A stretch of 64,000 bases of DNA, taken from the NCBI GenBank assembly GCA_024516035.1, contig CM044965.1, positions 706,683 through 770,682 on the forward strand. The letters are read 5' to 3'. The stretch is from Bactericera cockerelli. Lineage: Eukaryota > Arthropoda > Insecta > Hemiptera > Triozidae. A model generated the notes under the pieces. The model was not told the origin of the DNA. It did no database searches and saw only the letters and a list, made by a program, of their open reading frames with translations. How positions within the stretch are numbered: the stretch's first letter is position 1; each line of letters starts with the position of its first letter. Position numbers and translations under genes: made by a program. This document shows, piece after piece, positions 44,301 to 56,188 of this stretch.

Positions 44301-46855
44301 AATTAAAACTCCGAGTATACACAGTGCCCGCCGCAATATTACTCTTCATTAAGACAGAGCGAGAAAGAGAGAAGAGCATAGAGAAGGAGAGGGAGAGGGA
44401 GTATTAGAAAATCCACTAATTCCTCTACACACATGAATTTTTCCTTCTTTATAAAAACAAAAGAGAAAATAGAAATTAAAGAAAATGCTTAAGCTCCTCC
44501 ATGCTTTCTGCCTGCATGTGGGGTGCGGAGAGGTTTCTGCTTTCTCTTCAGACGCTGGTCTGTGGACCTGTCTTTGCTTGAGCAACTCAACTCTACTATG
44601 AAGAGATTGTCTTTAGGATTAAGAGGTATGACCAGAAAGTGCATCATCTATACCTTAACTAGTTAAGGTAGTTGCCAGTTATTTAAAGGTTCACAATACA
44701 TTTCACATTGACAAGTAGGGTTTAGATAAGTAGCAAGTGCATTTCTAGCTAAACTGATACAGTATTCCCATTGATTAAGTGACGATAGCGTTAAAACAAA
44801 TGAAAATCTTAGAAGCCAAATAAAAATGGCTTAGGATGGGTCCTCTGTAAACAAAAAAATATGAAAAATAAAACAAATTATTTATTATTATTAAAAAAAA
44901 ACTTACCTCCATATTATGCACCTATGCAATGAAACACTGAATCTCAATCTCAATGCGTGGCCTCCAGGTCTCAATTTGTATCTAGGTAATATGTATATAT
45001 CTATGAAACTATTTATGTATCCATCGTACATAATTCTACTCTCAATTATCCGGGTGTTGATGAAAATAATTACACAGCCCTGGCATACATGCACATAACA
45101 CAGCATATTCATATTTTTGACGTCTGTTTTGATTATTAATGTTCGGAAAAAGAAACAAGATTTCTACTGAACATAATTCTAATGCTAAGGCAAATACTAA
45201 ATTATATTTTTTTAATTAAAAAATATGTTTAATTATAATTATTATGACCAAGAACAGGGTGGAATAATATTTCTTTTGAAACATTTTATTTATTTTTTAC
45301 TAGCCACAAGAACAATAAGAAAGAGGCATTTCGTTTCGGGAGTTAAAGTTAACTGCAGTAAAGCCATATATTTTTCTCCAATAGGGCTGACTAATTTTCT
45401 TTGATGTTAATTAAATTAGTTATTCTTAATAGAGATAAAAATAACTATTATAAAAAGAGCAAACCAAATAATTGACAACCAATTTGAGTTGTTATGCACA
45501 GAGGCAACAACAACGTTGAGTAGTTCGTCTGATGCCCAGAGATGAACTACAATATTTCCTGGTTGATTTGAATTTAAATATCTCAGAATAAAATATCTAA
45601 ACACTTGTAAAATATTTACACATGCCTAGGCAGTATTTGACAAAAATAATATGCCTCCCCTGGTGGTTCTAACTTTCTTTACATCTTTTAACTTCAGAGC
45701 CTTTTTGTACTTCTTGTTCTAAGCAGCCTTGGTTGTGTAGCACCCTGTATAAAGTAGACGGACTTGGAAAACAGCCGCTTGATGCTGGGTCGGACAGTTC
45801 ATATTTGATTGTTTATTAATATTTTTATTTCTATGTTCCAGAAATTCATATAATCAAGTCCCATCAAGATTCGGACTTACTTTGCAGCAATGGTAATACA
45901 AAATACAACTGAAAGTAAGGAATGCTGTAAGCACTCTCTTCAATGCTGTGATTTTTGGTTGATCGACATGCTATTCGGAAATAAATGTTTTGGTTTCTAA
46001 TTAAAAGAGTATAACCTAGGTTTTTCTAAAGAGTAGATTAGAATTGCATTAGCAGTAAACACAAAATGTAGCAATATGTAACAGGTTTAAATACCGTTGG
46101 TCTAAAGACTAAACGAAAATGAAGAGGAGACGGCGTTTTAGAAAACCTTGTGTCGGTATATCACACACAACACACAAGGGCGGCCAACTTACAATCTTTG
46201 TATAGCGGAACTTCCCATCAATTGGCGGGGAGAGCATTTAGTTTTAATCACCCAGTGGCCTTCATAAATTTCAGTTAAAATCGATTGTCAATAATTACAG
46301 GGAGGAGAGAGTGAAAAAGAAATAAAATAGAAAGAAATCAATTGTGTTCCATCCAAACCATCCCTCTTTTTTTCTCTATGAATGAGAAACCATCTATCTG
46401 ATCTCCCATTGTGTAATTAGAAAATTAATTTACAACCGGTGCTCTGATTTCCTGATCTTGTCTTCTACCTTGAATTTTGGCAAAGAATAATAATAGTCAT
46501 AGAGAATAGAACCGGTTTATCTTCTTCTTGTGCTTTGAGAGATCTTCCTTTGAGGGTTGAGAATTCGCACAGTATTTGATTCAGATCAGCAAGTCACCGG
46601 GGTGATTTTTCAACCTTGTAATGTTTGTTCTAGATTCATAAGTTGATAGAACGCAGTTTTCTTGAGCTATATGAACTTCATTTGTTCTGAGTTGGTAAGA
46701 TTTTTTTCCAGATCGTTTAAAATGCACTCCCATTTTAAAACAAAGGGTAACGGAACTTGAAAATTCACAATTTCAGAACTCTATTTTCTCAAATTTTTGT
46801 TGCTTAGGTATCGATAGTCCAACGGATTTTCAAATGCCATAATCAGACATTAAAT
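44301..46855. other. AT-rich spacer without a supported gene
   Basis: Frames up to 78 codons, none with a recognisable motif. No tandem array or SINE head found. Confidence 0.5.
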
Positions 46856-46857
46856 CA

Positions 46858-47036
46858 GACCCAGTGCATGAATTTTTCCTCATTAATTTGAGTATTTGAC
46901 CAAGTAGTTATAAGACTCTGAGAGTTAGGTGGTAGAAAAATGCTTTAGCAATAACGCCTGTTGGTTACCGTCCAATAGAGACTATTATTACTATTAGTAT
47001 TATTACTATTATCATTATTACTATTATCATTATCAC
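46858..47036 (+). mobile_element. SINE group B, 3' part with expanded tail
   Basis: CCAGTGCATGAATTTTTCCT, AGACTCTGAGAGTTAGGTGG and TTGGTTACCGTCCA match group B. The tail has expanded into (TATTAC/TATTATC)n from 46,981 to 47,036. The tRNA-like head is missing. Confidence 0.85.
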
Positions 47037-47039
47037 TCT

Positions 47040-47335
47040 CAAAGGTCCCTTTTTCATCAAGGTTTCCTGTGCTAGACCCACATGATCACCTGAGCCTGGC
47101 TGTCTCAGGGCTCAGATCCTGGGAATGTTCGGATTAATATTCAGGCCCAGTCACCCCTCGTTGTTTCTGGTCACCAAGCAGGGGGTGGGTAGGGACATTA
47201 AAGTCACCAGGTAGTTCGGTTACCCCCATCCGATTAGGCTCGGTGATCTGGGGGATGACTCGATGACAAAGTGTACAGGGTTAACGGAGCAGCGTGGATG
47301 TGGAACTGATACCCGGTGCTGATACAATATAAAAA
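47040..47335. other. GC-richer segment of unknown origin
   Basis: This ~290-bp stretch is clearly less AT-rich than its surroundings and has no open frame. It begins exactly after the SINE tail. It could be the 3' UTR of a LINE, another repeat, or transferred DNA. I do not recognise it. Confidence 0.4.
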
Positions 47336-50115
47336 TTGAGTGGATTTTCTCAATTCTTAGCTCGTAAATTAATGCATAATTATTATGATTGACATGGTAA
47401 ACAAATTGAAACCCTTTAGATTCTGAAAAAACGACTCTCTAAGTCCCATTTCAGTCTGGTTAATGTGGCAGCACCCCCAAAACATTTTACCACCGACCGC
47501 ACCTGCCCGACTCTAAAAATAAACATGACTTAAGTACTGCCTAACACCCTTTCCTTGGAAGGTATGATGGCTTCAAAACTTTCTGGCAGAGAAAACAAGA
47601 AATATTATAGCTTTGGTAATACAGAACTAGTGTGATTATCAATGATGATTTTGAAGTTGCTGATTCAAATTTTCAGTATTACTATTGAATGGCACATCCA
47701 GTCCAAACCATTAATTATGAGACTTCAGTACAATTTTTGTTTTTTTTTACGAATTAAGAGTACTATTAATGTTGGTGCCATGCACAGCTTAATCTCTGTC
47801 TTGAATCCCCACACTAGGAGCTCTTGAAGACCCAGTAACCGCTTCCTTCGGTTACCGAACCATCATTAAACTATTTCTTTCATAAATAACACACGAGTTA
47901 GAATGAAATATCACAGAAAACAAAATTTACATAAATTTATTATTATTATTTTTAATCTTTTTAAATACTCTGCTTCATCTTGGAGACCAGGACCTGATGT
48001 TTCTTTCTTTATTAATAAATGTTTAAGTATCCAGTAGAGATTTTTTCGAAATGTTTCTTCATTGAAGGTATTAATGAGCGTGGTGAGAAGGGTTAGCACA
48101 ATGCTCTCACGGAGATGGAACCCCTTATCAGATTTACTGTTTAATTGTAAAACAATTTTTCATTGTAAACACATTTTTTAAAGAGCATATCTACAAATGC
48201 TATCAGAAAAGAAGATATTTTCACAACAATCTCATGATTTACATGAAAATATGAAGTCATGTACTGTCCAGATTGTCCGTTGATACATCCATTTCATTAT
48301 TCTCTCTTACAAAGCTTCCAGATTTGACCCAAGAGGAAGCACGAACGACTTTATGTTTCATTATGGATTATAGTTTTCTTCCTTCTCGAATAATTAAAGG
48401 TGCTTTTTCTCCGTCTGATTATTATTAATATTTAAATTTCTACGTGAGATCTGATAATTATGATCACAGGACGACCGTAAAACCGTACAACCTTGGTACA
48501 TGAACCATTGGACAACTAATCTGATGATCTACTCTACAGCTGCCCACTCTGAGGCAATGTCTTGATGGAGGCTCTGCGGTGATGGTTTCTTTGAGAAATG
48601 ATACTTCTGATTTCTGATTCCCTAAATATTCTTTGGTGGTAGTAGAAAGATTTGAGGGTATTGAGGTTTTGGGCTATAAGAAACATTTGTCTCAAAAATT
48701 ATAGGATACAATACATAATTAATTATAAATATTTATTTCATAAAAAATAATAAACATAAGGATTACCGAATGCATGAATTATGAAGAAAAAATTCCATTA
48801 GAGATACCATTGAAAATTAAAACTTATAACAGGATAGGTACATAAATTTATCAGAAATTAGAAGCAAATTTCACTTGAAAATATGAACTTTTTCAATCAA
48901 CCTTCGATAGAAATCCATATCAACAAAACAAAAGATATTGAAAAATACAATAATATCCTCTACATAGGATATCGACTGGACAGGCTGAGGTGGGATGAGG
49001 ATGAAATGAGAAGACAATCACAATACCTAACCCGAGAACAATAGGGAAATGTCTAAGACAAAAGATGAAAATTTGTTCTCCAGCTACTGATATCATCATA
49101 ACGTATCCAATTGTGAGAGCTAGGCGGCGTTTGAGCTTAAACTCCAACTTTCAGACCTTGAAAAATGTGAAAAATAATACAAAATAGTGAAGAAAATATA
49201 CGTTTTTGAAATTGTAGGAAAACGTTAACTTGCAATTCATTGTAGATTTACTGTAGGTACCTATGTAAATTTAAAAAATTTGCGCAACTATTGGTTTCAT
49301 GCTGAGATCTGAGAGTCCCAGGACATCTATATTGGTCTAGATTTTATAAGGTAATTGCTAGGAAATAAAAAAGGCTGTGAAACACTCATCTTCTATAAAA
49401 CAAATAATGTACACATTTACACACAAAATAAAATACCTAATGACCAATTAAGTGCACGATTCAATTTCTGAATTAGCAGCTAATTTGGCAACCTTGGGGC
49501 ATAGAACAGAAAGATAGAATGAAATGTCAGAGACCTCTACGTGGAATGAAATTAACCTCGCCCCTTGGTTCACTACATATTCTATTGTGTTTTTTTTTTT
49601 TCATGTCCTATTTTGTTGAATGTATCATGTAGTTGACGAATAAAGTGTTAAATAATAATAATAAACAGCAAGAGGATGCCACAACGTAGGACAGTTACCC
49701 ACACGCCGCCCTCTCATATCATCAGCGACACACATAAGAGTTTTCTCTCTATTGTTTTTCCACCGTTCTTTTGTTTTCTCCAACATTTCCTCTTTATTCT
49801 TTTTATTTTTTATTTTTTCTGTCTATTTTTTTCTTTTTAATTCAATTTCGTGAAAAGGAAAATTAATACAAAACCGGTGCAATCAGACGGAACAGTGATT
49901 CCGGGGGGGGGGGGGGGGCAGTACTGGTCGGGTAAATTCTAGTGAGGGAACCGTAGAGGGAGCGGCTGTGGACAATAGTGAGGATAAATGACTGACTTTA
50001 TCATCTGACTGACCTGACGATAAACAGGAAGTGAACCAGCGAAACACGAATCTCAAATCTACCAGGATCATTAAAAATGCTCTGTTGTTAAAAATGCTAT
50101 GAATTTTGGCCTCAT
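47336..50115. other. AT-rich spacer without a supported gene
   Basis: A possible retroelement-like end, GACGAATAAAGTGTTAAATA followed by AATAATAATA, lies at 49,635-49,665. A run of 16 G lies at 49,903-49,918. Frames up to 75 codons have no motif. Confidence 0.45.
49903..49918. repeat. Poly-G run
   Basis: Sixteen consecutive G in an otherwise AT-rich context. Confidence 0.95.
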
Positions 50116-50123
50116 GTGCGTAG

Positions 50124-50308
50124 TAGGCCGGAGTGAAACAGGGGGGTAAAAAAATAATTTTGGAATTTGAAAACGCCTAATATGTCAAAAGTTGTGATTT
50201 TGTGAGTAGATCAATCCCTGAAAGTTTCAAAAATTAAAAAAATGATCTTGAGTCTCCACATTGAGCTTAAAGTTTTTGCTATTTTTGAGTATGCAATTTG
50301 AAGGGGCA
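50124..50308 (+). repeat. Left terminal inverted repeat
   Basis: Pairs with 52,664-52,836. Landmarks are TAGGCCGGAGTG, AAAACGCCTAATATGTC, GAGTAGATCAATCCCTG and TTTGAAGGGGCA. Confidence 0.95.
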
Positions 50309-51354
50309 TCATCGGTTTTTGCACTTGAAGCACGTCTAACATGAAAAGTGTTCATTATGCAAAAAAAGATAATGAATAAAATTATATTGTAAACAATTTT
50401 TTCAATATTTTAATTCCTTGAAACTTCTCTCTCTGATGTACTATCTATGAGCTAGAACATAAACAATTGTAACTCTAGCAGAAACTTCGGAAAATGATAA
50501 TAATATGGTAGGTTATTAGTCCATATCATAGGTGCTGGTACAACTCAGGCCTACTTTTTTCAGGATAAAAGATTTACGTTGTTATCTATATTTAGTTGGT
50601 TATTTAAGACATCTTCCTACATTATACGAGTACAAGTAACATGTATGTATATAAAATCTATGTAGGTAACTGTGCGCGAAAATAAATTTAATGTTTACTG
50701 ACATTTTCTCGCTTGTTCTTGTCCGGTCTCGTCTCCAATTTGTAGATTTGTAATTAAACTTACTTACTTACTTTGTAATTAAAGCAGTACAAAACTGAGT
50801 TTTCAGATCTTTCTTTCTATGTGAAAATGATTGTTGAAATTAATTTGTGCATTCGTTAGAAATTAACTACGGATATTACGGATCAAATTTTTCTAGGTTG
50901 ACTTGGTTGTTTAAATAAAATAACTAACTAATTTTTGTATGAAGTGAAATACCCATATCATGTCAGTATTAACTAAGAATAATAATCGTTTTGATTCATA
51001 GTTAATATTACATGTATTAAATATTTTAATTATAACTTTAAATTGTTTTTTTTTTTTTTAATTTGCAGCCGCCCTACTGTAAGTTTTTAATATTTGGCCC
51101 TCTATTCCTACAGAGCGTTATTGAGGCACTTCATGTAAAAGATATAACTTCTTGCTGATTACATAATGAAAGTGATTGCCCCGTCGTGGTTTTAAATTAA
51201 AAAAATAATAAAAAAAATAGCTCAGAAAGGCCCATGCATTTATTTAAAATGATTAAGAAATGTTCTTTCTTGTCTACACAATACAAAAAACTTATGTTTG
51301 ATATGATACAGAGAAACGCGTATTTCGCTTACTTTGAAAATACTCTTCTCGCAA
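50309..51354. other. Interior of the transposon, left part
   Basis: AT-rich DNA with no open frame of note; probably remains of transposon sequence or later insertions. Nothing in it is recognised. Confidence 0.5.
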
Positions 51355-51505
51355 ACTGACCAAGTAGCTTGATCGATAAGGTTGCGGACTTGTAACCTAG
51401 AGGTCGGTGGTTCATGTCCGGTTTCAGCGTAGAATTAGTAAAGCTAGTTTGAGTAGTTGTGATTTCACGAAATTGTTTAACACAAATATGATAACTTTTC
51501 AACTT
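51355..51505 (+). mobile_element. tRNA-derived SINE, group A, copy 3, nested
   Basis: GTAGCTTGATCGATAAGGTT, CTTGTAACCTAGAGGTCGGT, GGTTCATGTCCGGTTTCAGC and ACACAAATATGATAACTT. It lies inside the TIR transposon, directly before a group B SINE. Confidence 0.9.
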
Positions 51506-51524
51506 GTACTTCTTGCAATGCTAA

Positions 51525-51740
51525 GGTGCACTTTTAGTCAAGTGGTTAACGCGCTAGTCTGGTAAACCAGGTAGCGTAGGGATCCGTTGGTTCGAATCCC
51601 ACCCAGTGAATGAACTTTTCCTCATTAATTTGTGTTTGTGACCACATAATAATAAGACTCTGAGGGTTAGGTGGTAGAAAATGCTTTGAGCACTAACCTC
51701 GCCCGGTGATTACCTTCACTAAAGTGTGTTATTATAATTA
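51525..51740 (+). mobile_element. tRNA-derived SINE, group B, full length, nested
   Basis: CAAGTGGTTAACGCGCTAGT head, GGTTCGAATCCCACCCAGTG B-box, then GACTCTGAGGGTTAGGTGGT and GTGATTACCTTCACTAAAGT and an AT tail. It is highly similar to the 20-kb copy. Confidence 0.93.
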
Positions 51741-51744
51741 AGGA

Positions 51745-52310
51745 TTCGCGCTCTAATGTGCGAGAACAAGCATTGGGTAGAATTTTAAAATCCCGCAAGC
51801 TTCATAAAGATAATGTGAACGATGGTAGCCAGACAATGGAGGAATGATTCAGCACTCCTACCACTGTCTTTACAAGGAGTCTATTAATTGACAAGGACCT
51901 CCCGAACCAAGCCAATGCTGGTCTACTCCCTGTTTATAGTCACCCAGCCAGACTGCTGGTCTCCTCTATGTTGTCCCCCAGCCCCAATTGTCTCCTCATA
52001 ATTTTGAAGCTGATGACTACTTCAACCTCATATATCAGTTGGGAAAATCTACTGGATCCAGCTGCCACCTTGAACCTGACTGATGAGGAAATTATATGCC
52101 TCATCCGATCCCAAACGGAGTTCGATGCTCTCAAACTCCCATGCCAGCAGCCACACTCAAGCTGTGGAAAGGCGTATCAGGTTGAAATGGTAACTGAGGC
52201 ATCACAATCTGTTTGTGGCGAAGTTGCCCGAGACCGATTTATACGTGCTCGACAAAAGAGCCGTAAAAATATTCCTGTGTGTAGCACAAAAAGTTTTTTT
52301 TGGTAATACA
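51745..52310 (+). pseudogene. Transposase-like fragment, frameshifted
   Basis: This is a less AT-rich, coding-like stretch inside the TIR transposon. The frame 51,968-52,306 reads LTDEEIICLIRSQTEFDALK and later VTEASQSVCG, RDRFIRARQKSRKN. Between these, HTQAVER is encoded in the +1 frame at 52,152-52,172, so two small indels (about +7 near 52,145 and +2 near 52,185) seem to have shifted and then restored the frame. I recall HTQAVER...VTEAS..VCG..RDGFIR as a motif string of uncharacterised, transposon-associated proteins in invertebrates, but cannot name the superfamily. Further upstream, in-frame stops (near 51,846) also break it. Only a C-terminal part remains; it cannot encode a working enzyme. 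Confidence 0.6.
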
Positions 52311-52663
52311 TAAAATGAATGATAATCATTTGAAAATATAAAACCTTTGATCCTTAATTTAGTACTTTCATTGTTTGTTCTTTCTGGTAATGTCTTTAAT
52401 ACATATGATACTCGTTATCATATAACATAATAATAATTTTATGATTTTTTAGAAGCGGAGTGTCCCAAAAATTATAATTTTCATAAGTTTTCAACAAAAG
52501 TCATAACTATTAGTGTTCTATCTCTTTAACTGTACATCATAGAGAGACGTTTTATGATACTAAATGATACAGAAAATTGTTCTCAATACAATTTAATACA
52601 ATACTTTTTTTGTAAAATGAAAACTTTTCATGTCAGAGGTCAATAAAGGGTAAAAAACTATGT

Positions 52664-52836
52664 TGCCCCTTCAAATTGCAGACTCAAAAATAGCAAAAAC
52701 TTTAAGCTCAATGTGGAGACTCAAGATCATTTTTTTAATTTTTGAAACTTTCAGGGATTGATCTACTCACAAAATCACAACTTTTGACATATTAGGCGTT
52801 TTCAAATTCCAAAATTATTTTTTTCACTCCGGCCTA
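52664..52836 (-). repeat. Right terminal inverted repeat
   Basis: Reverse complement of the left TIR, ending in CACTCCGGCCTA. Confidence 0.95.
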
Positions 52837-52844
52837 GTGCGTAG

Positions 52845-55800
52845 GGTCATTGGTTCATTATTTGTCCGACTAAGTGTGTGAGCTAATTTTCATCAATTCC
52901 TGTGGAAAAAAACTAACAGCCTCAATACTATATAAAACGAACAACAACATTAAAGTTGAAAAGGAACTGCTCACAATGAAAAGCATATTAATATTGGTGA
53001 AAAGCTCACCAGTATAGTACCAGCTATGTTGCTATTTAATCAACACTTATCCAAATTATATTTAAGTTTGCATTTGGAAAAATTAAAGTTATTTGTAAAG
53101 ATTTAGTAAACCATCATAAGTTATTATCTTTAACACTCAAAATCTAAGTTCATGTAATTGCAACAATCCAAGTTGCGTTTGAACTTAATTTGAAAAAAAA
53201 AAATCTGCTGAATTGACTGCACAAGATATGAGACTTGATACTATTGCTCATAGACTCAAAAACTATGTTTATGTCTATGTATAACTCATAGACTTTAGAA
53301 GAGCAAGTTATGTTAAATTTTATCTAATCTGTCATTGAGTGTAGGCCGACACTAATTTGTTTCGATGACGTACTATTATGGATTTTTCTTGGATTCACTT
53401 AATTTGGTTTAAAACCCGCCATAGTAAAATCGTTCTAAAACACAGATCTCATTCTTCATTCACACTTCTAACAAGGAAAAATTAATTTGTGCCCAGGATA
53501 TTACAACACTCCGAAACTTTCATATTTTGTTAATACGCGGCCGTAAAATATGTTCGAATACAAGTCTGTAAAACCAAACGAGTGTGTGGTGTGGGCACAC
53601 CTTAATGAAGAACAGTAAAAAAAAACAAATTCTAAACAAATGTCATTCGGCATTAAACAAATTTTATTAAATGTATAATGAAAAGAACTAATACTGACCA
53701 GTTAATTTACAAAAGAAATTAAAAAAAAATCTGGCTTGATTATGGCCAGAAGTAATATTTTATGTTAATATGAGGAACACGGCTTAGAATCAAATAAACA
53801 TAATACTTCAAATACAGGTTGTATGTGAAAGCTGGGTAAGAATAATTAACTTTTAAAAATAATTCTTAAAACAGTAGTGGCAATGAGATATATATATATA
53901 TATATTTTTTTTTTTTTCCTTTTTAGAGGCGTCTTTTTTTATTTTGGGAAATATTAATTGTCTATTATAATCTTTTGGAAAGGGCTGAAATTTTCGATAT
54001 TTATTTTTAAATGTAAATGTATCTTGATGCGTACATGCTGATAGGCAAACAGTATGTAATATATTTTTTGATAATTAGCCTAATATGTAATAGTTTCACA
54101 AAATTACGTACAACATTACTTTGGATTTCCAATATGAATCTTATAACAATAATAATTCCTCACAGTCAGCCTTGTAATTTCAACATTATCAAGAGAATAT
54201 GAAAGAATCCATTGACTTTTGTTAAATTATTTTTTATTAATAATTAATATCAGTATCACGACCAATATTAGTTTTGTATGGTATAGTACAACCTGTATTC
54301 AAAACAAATAAGAATAATAAAATGAATATTATATCCGAGCATAAACTGGTTATACCTAAATAATAAAACTTTAAGCATGATATACATATTTATGTATTAT
54401 ATAGGTAGGTATGATATTCATTTATGTAAAAAAGAGAAATATTTTAAAAACCTGAATATTTTTAATTACTTGGCCACCATTGTATTTTATAGCCATGCAA
54501 GATATTCCTTAAATAAATTAATGGTATTTGACAACTGGATTTTTGCGTTTGGTTCTTATTTTTCGAAATCGGCCGAAAAAGTTCTTTGTGTTCAAAAATC
54601 TTACTGGTCAAGATTTTAGTAAGTCCTTTTAATTTATTTTAATATTTTGTAGCCAAAGTTTTTTTCGTATTGTTGTCTTTAAAGTTCTGCCTGCATAATA
54701 AATTTAGTTCTTAAGGATATACAGTAAATACAGTTTATAATTTTCGTTGTACATGAATATAGACATATTATTTGTTATCTACATACATGGATGTTTCAGT
54801 GGTAGCGCAAATTCCTTACCTTCAAGTTCAGTTAGTCCAGACTGTCTAAACTAATTCCCATATTTTATGAGAGGTCCAATTAATTCCACTTTCTTGAATA
54901 TTTCATTTAGAATGTAAGGAAATATTCTGAATAATGAATTTGCACCAAAAAAAAAAAAAAAGAAGGCAAAACTATACCGGTCCGAGTATATTGCCTGGTG
55001 GTGTGCAGTAGTGTTTTACTTGAAATTCTTATGAAAACCTTGCTTTATCATCAAAGCTTTTCATCATAACAACAAGATAAGACAACACCACCTTCTAAAT
55101 TTTTCCTCATATCCATTCTTTAACTTTTTTGATCAAGAGAATATCAAATGCCTGAGATAGACCAAAAGTAACGCGGTATATTTAAAAAAAAAAAAAAAAA
55201 ATTAAGAGAAAAATGTCGAAATTCCCAGTCACCTAGGTCCAAGTAAAACTTTAGGTCTTGTTATTTTTCTTCAATGTCTCCAATCATTGGTTCATCAAAG
55301 CTTTTGAAATCGCATCGCCGTCAATTAAATTCAACCCATAGCATACTTCATCTTCCTTTTTTTGCACATTAGGACAATTCAAGGATTGTAAATTCTGTTT
55401 AATGTGTGTGGCTTGTCGCGTCTGTCCTCATTCCAAAGCTTCATATAGTGCTATATTCATGTTTTTGTATAGCGCTTTAACAGAAGCAGCAGGAGTGATA
55501 CAATGAAATGAGTGTTTTCAAATTCCGCACGAGGTGTGTTGTTAAATTATTCGCTCTTTTTTTTTAAGTTTTCTGATATTTTTTCGTCCGAACGTGTAAA
55601 AGGTATTTGGTTTATTATATTTAATAATATAAATTAAATAATAGACAATGAAGAGAAGAGAGAGAGAAAAAAAAACCTTTTTTTGTTTACAGTGTGAACG
55701 CAGTGCAGGTGACAATTTTAAATCAAACACTCATAGATAGTTGCATGTAGATTCATAATTTTAAAAAGTCCATGTTTGGGTGATGTTATATTATTTGGTT

Positions 55801-55924
55801 ATGACAATGTCATTTTTTTTAAGACTCTAATTTCCTCCTATAACCATCGATTGAATTCAACAATCGAAGGTCAGAATTTGTCTTACAATTGACGATTTTT
55901 TTTTTTTTTTAATTTTGAATTAAT
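52845..55924. other. AT-rich DNA without a supported gene
   Basis: A (TA)n tract lies at about 53,889-53,908 and A-runs near 54,947-54,962 and 55,185-55,201. A tRNA-like phrase GTTTCAGTGGTAGCGCAAAT near 54,794 lacks a B-box. Frames up to 80 codons have no motif. Confidence 0.45.
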
Positions 55925-56188
55925 ATGATAGTTGAAAAAATCAATATTATAATAGCTCCTTCATTAGTCCTAATACTTTTTTTTACTAACATGGAAGATT
56001 TTCGCCAAGTTAAAGTCAAAATTCCCAAGATTGGTCAGTCCGATAGTTCATCATATTTCAGATCCGTCTTCTACAGGCTCCATGACACTGAGCACAAGTC
56101 TGCCATCTCAGTCGATGTCGACCACCTTGTATCTGATGAAATTTACAGCAAAAACATTTCTCTAAAATGCTGCTTCGGAATCATTTAG
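55925..56188 (+). CDS. Unrecognised 87-codon open frame, doubtful
   Basis: From an internal Met at about 55,991 the frame is more polar and less AT-biased than its surroundings (MEDFRQVKVKIPKIGQ...), ending at a TAG. I do not recognise a family. It could be an exon or element fragment, or chance. No convincing splice-site context supports it. Confidence 0.15.
   Translation: MIVEKINIIIAPSLVLILFFTNMEDFRQVKVKIPKIGQSDSSSYFRSVFYRLHDTEHKSAISVDVDHLVSDEIYSKNISLKCCFGII

Larger units (their letters stand above)
50124..52836. mobile_element. DNA transposon with ~180-bp terminal inverted repeats
   Basis: The ends begin TAGGCCGGAGTGAAA and are inverted: left TIR 50,124-50,308, right TIR 52,664-52,836. 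They match at almost every base; the left one has an ~11-nt insertion (CAGGGGGGTAA type) near the end, and I see one further substitution. GTGCGTAG flanks the element at 50,116-50,123 and 52,837-52,844, an 8-bp target-site duplication. Eight-bp duplications are known for hAT, P and some other superfamilies, but such long TIRs are unusual for hAT. The inside has two SINEs and a broken transposase-like fragment, so this copy is non-autonomous. Confidence 0.95.

Noticed and set aside
51528..51605. Functional tRNA gene
   Set aside because: It is the head of a group B SINE with homologous bodies elsewhere in the window.
55251..55505. Minus-strand coding-like stretch of about 85 codons
   Set aside because: It has two in-frame stops and no recognisable motif; in this composition it may be chance.
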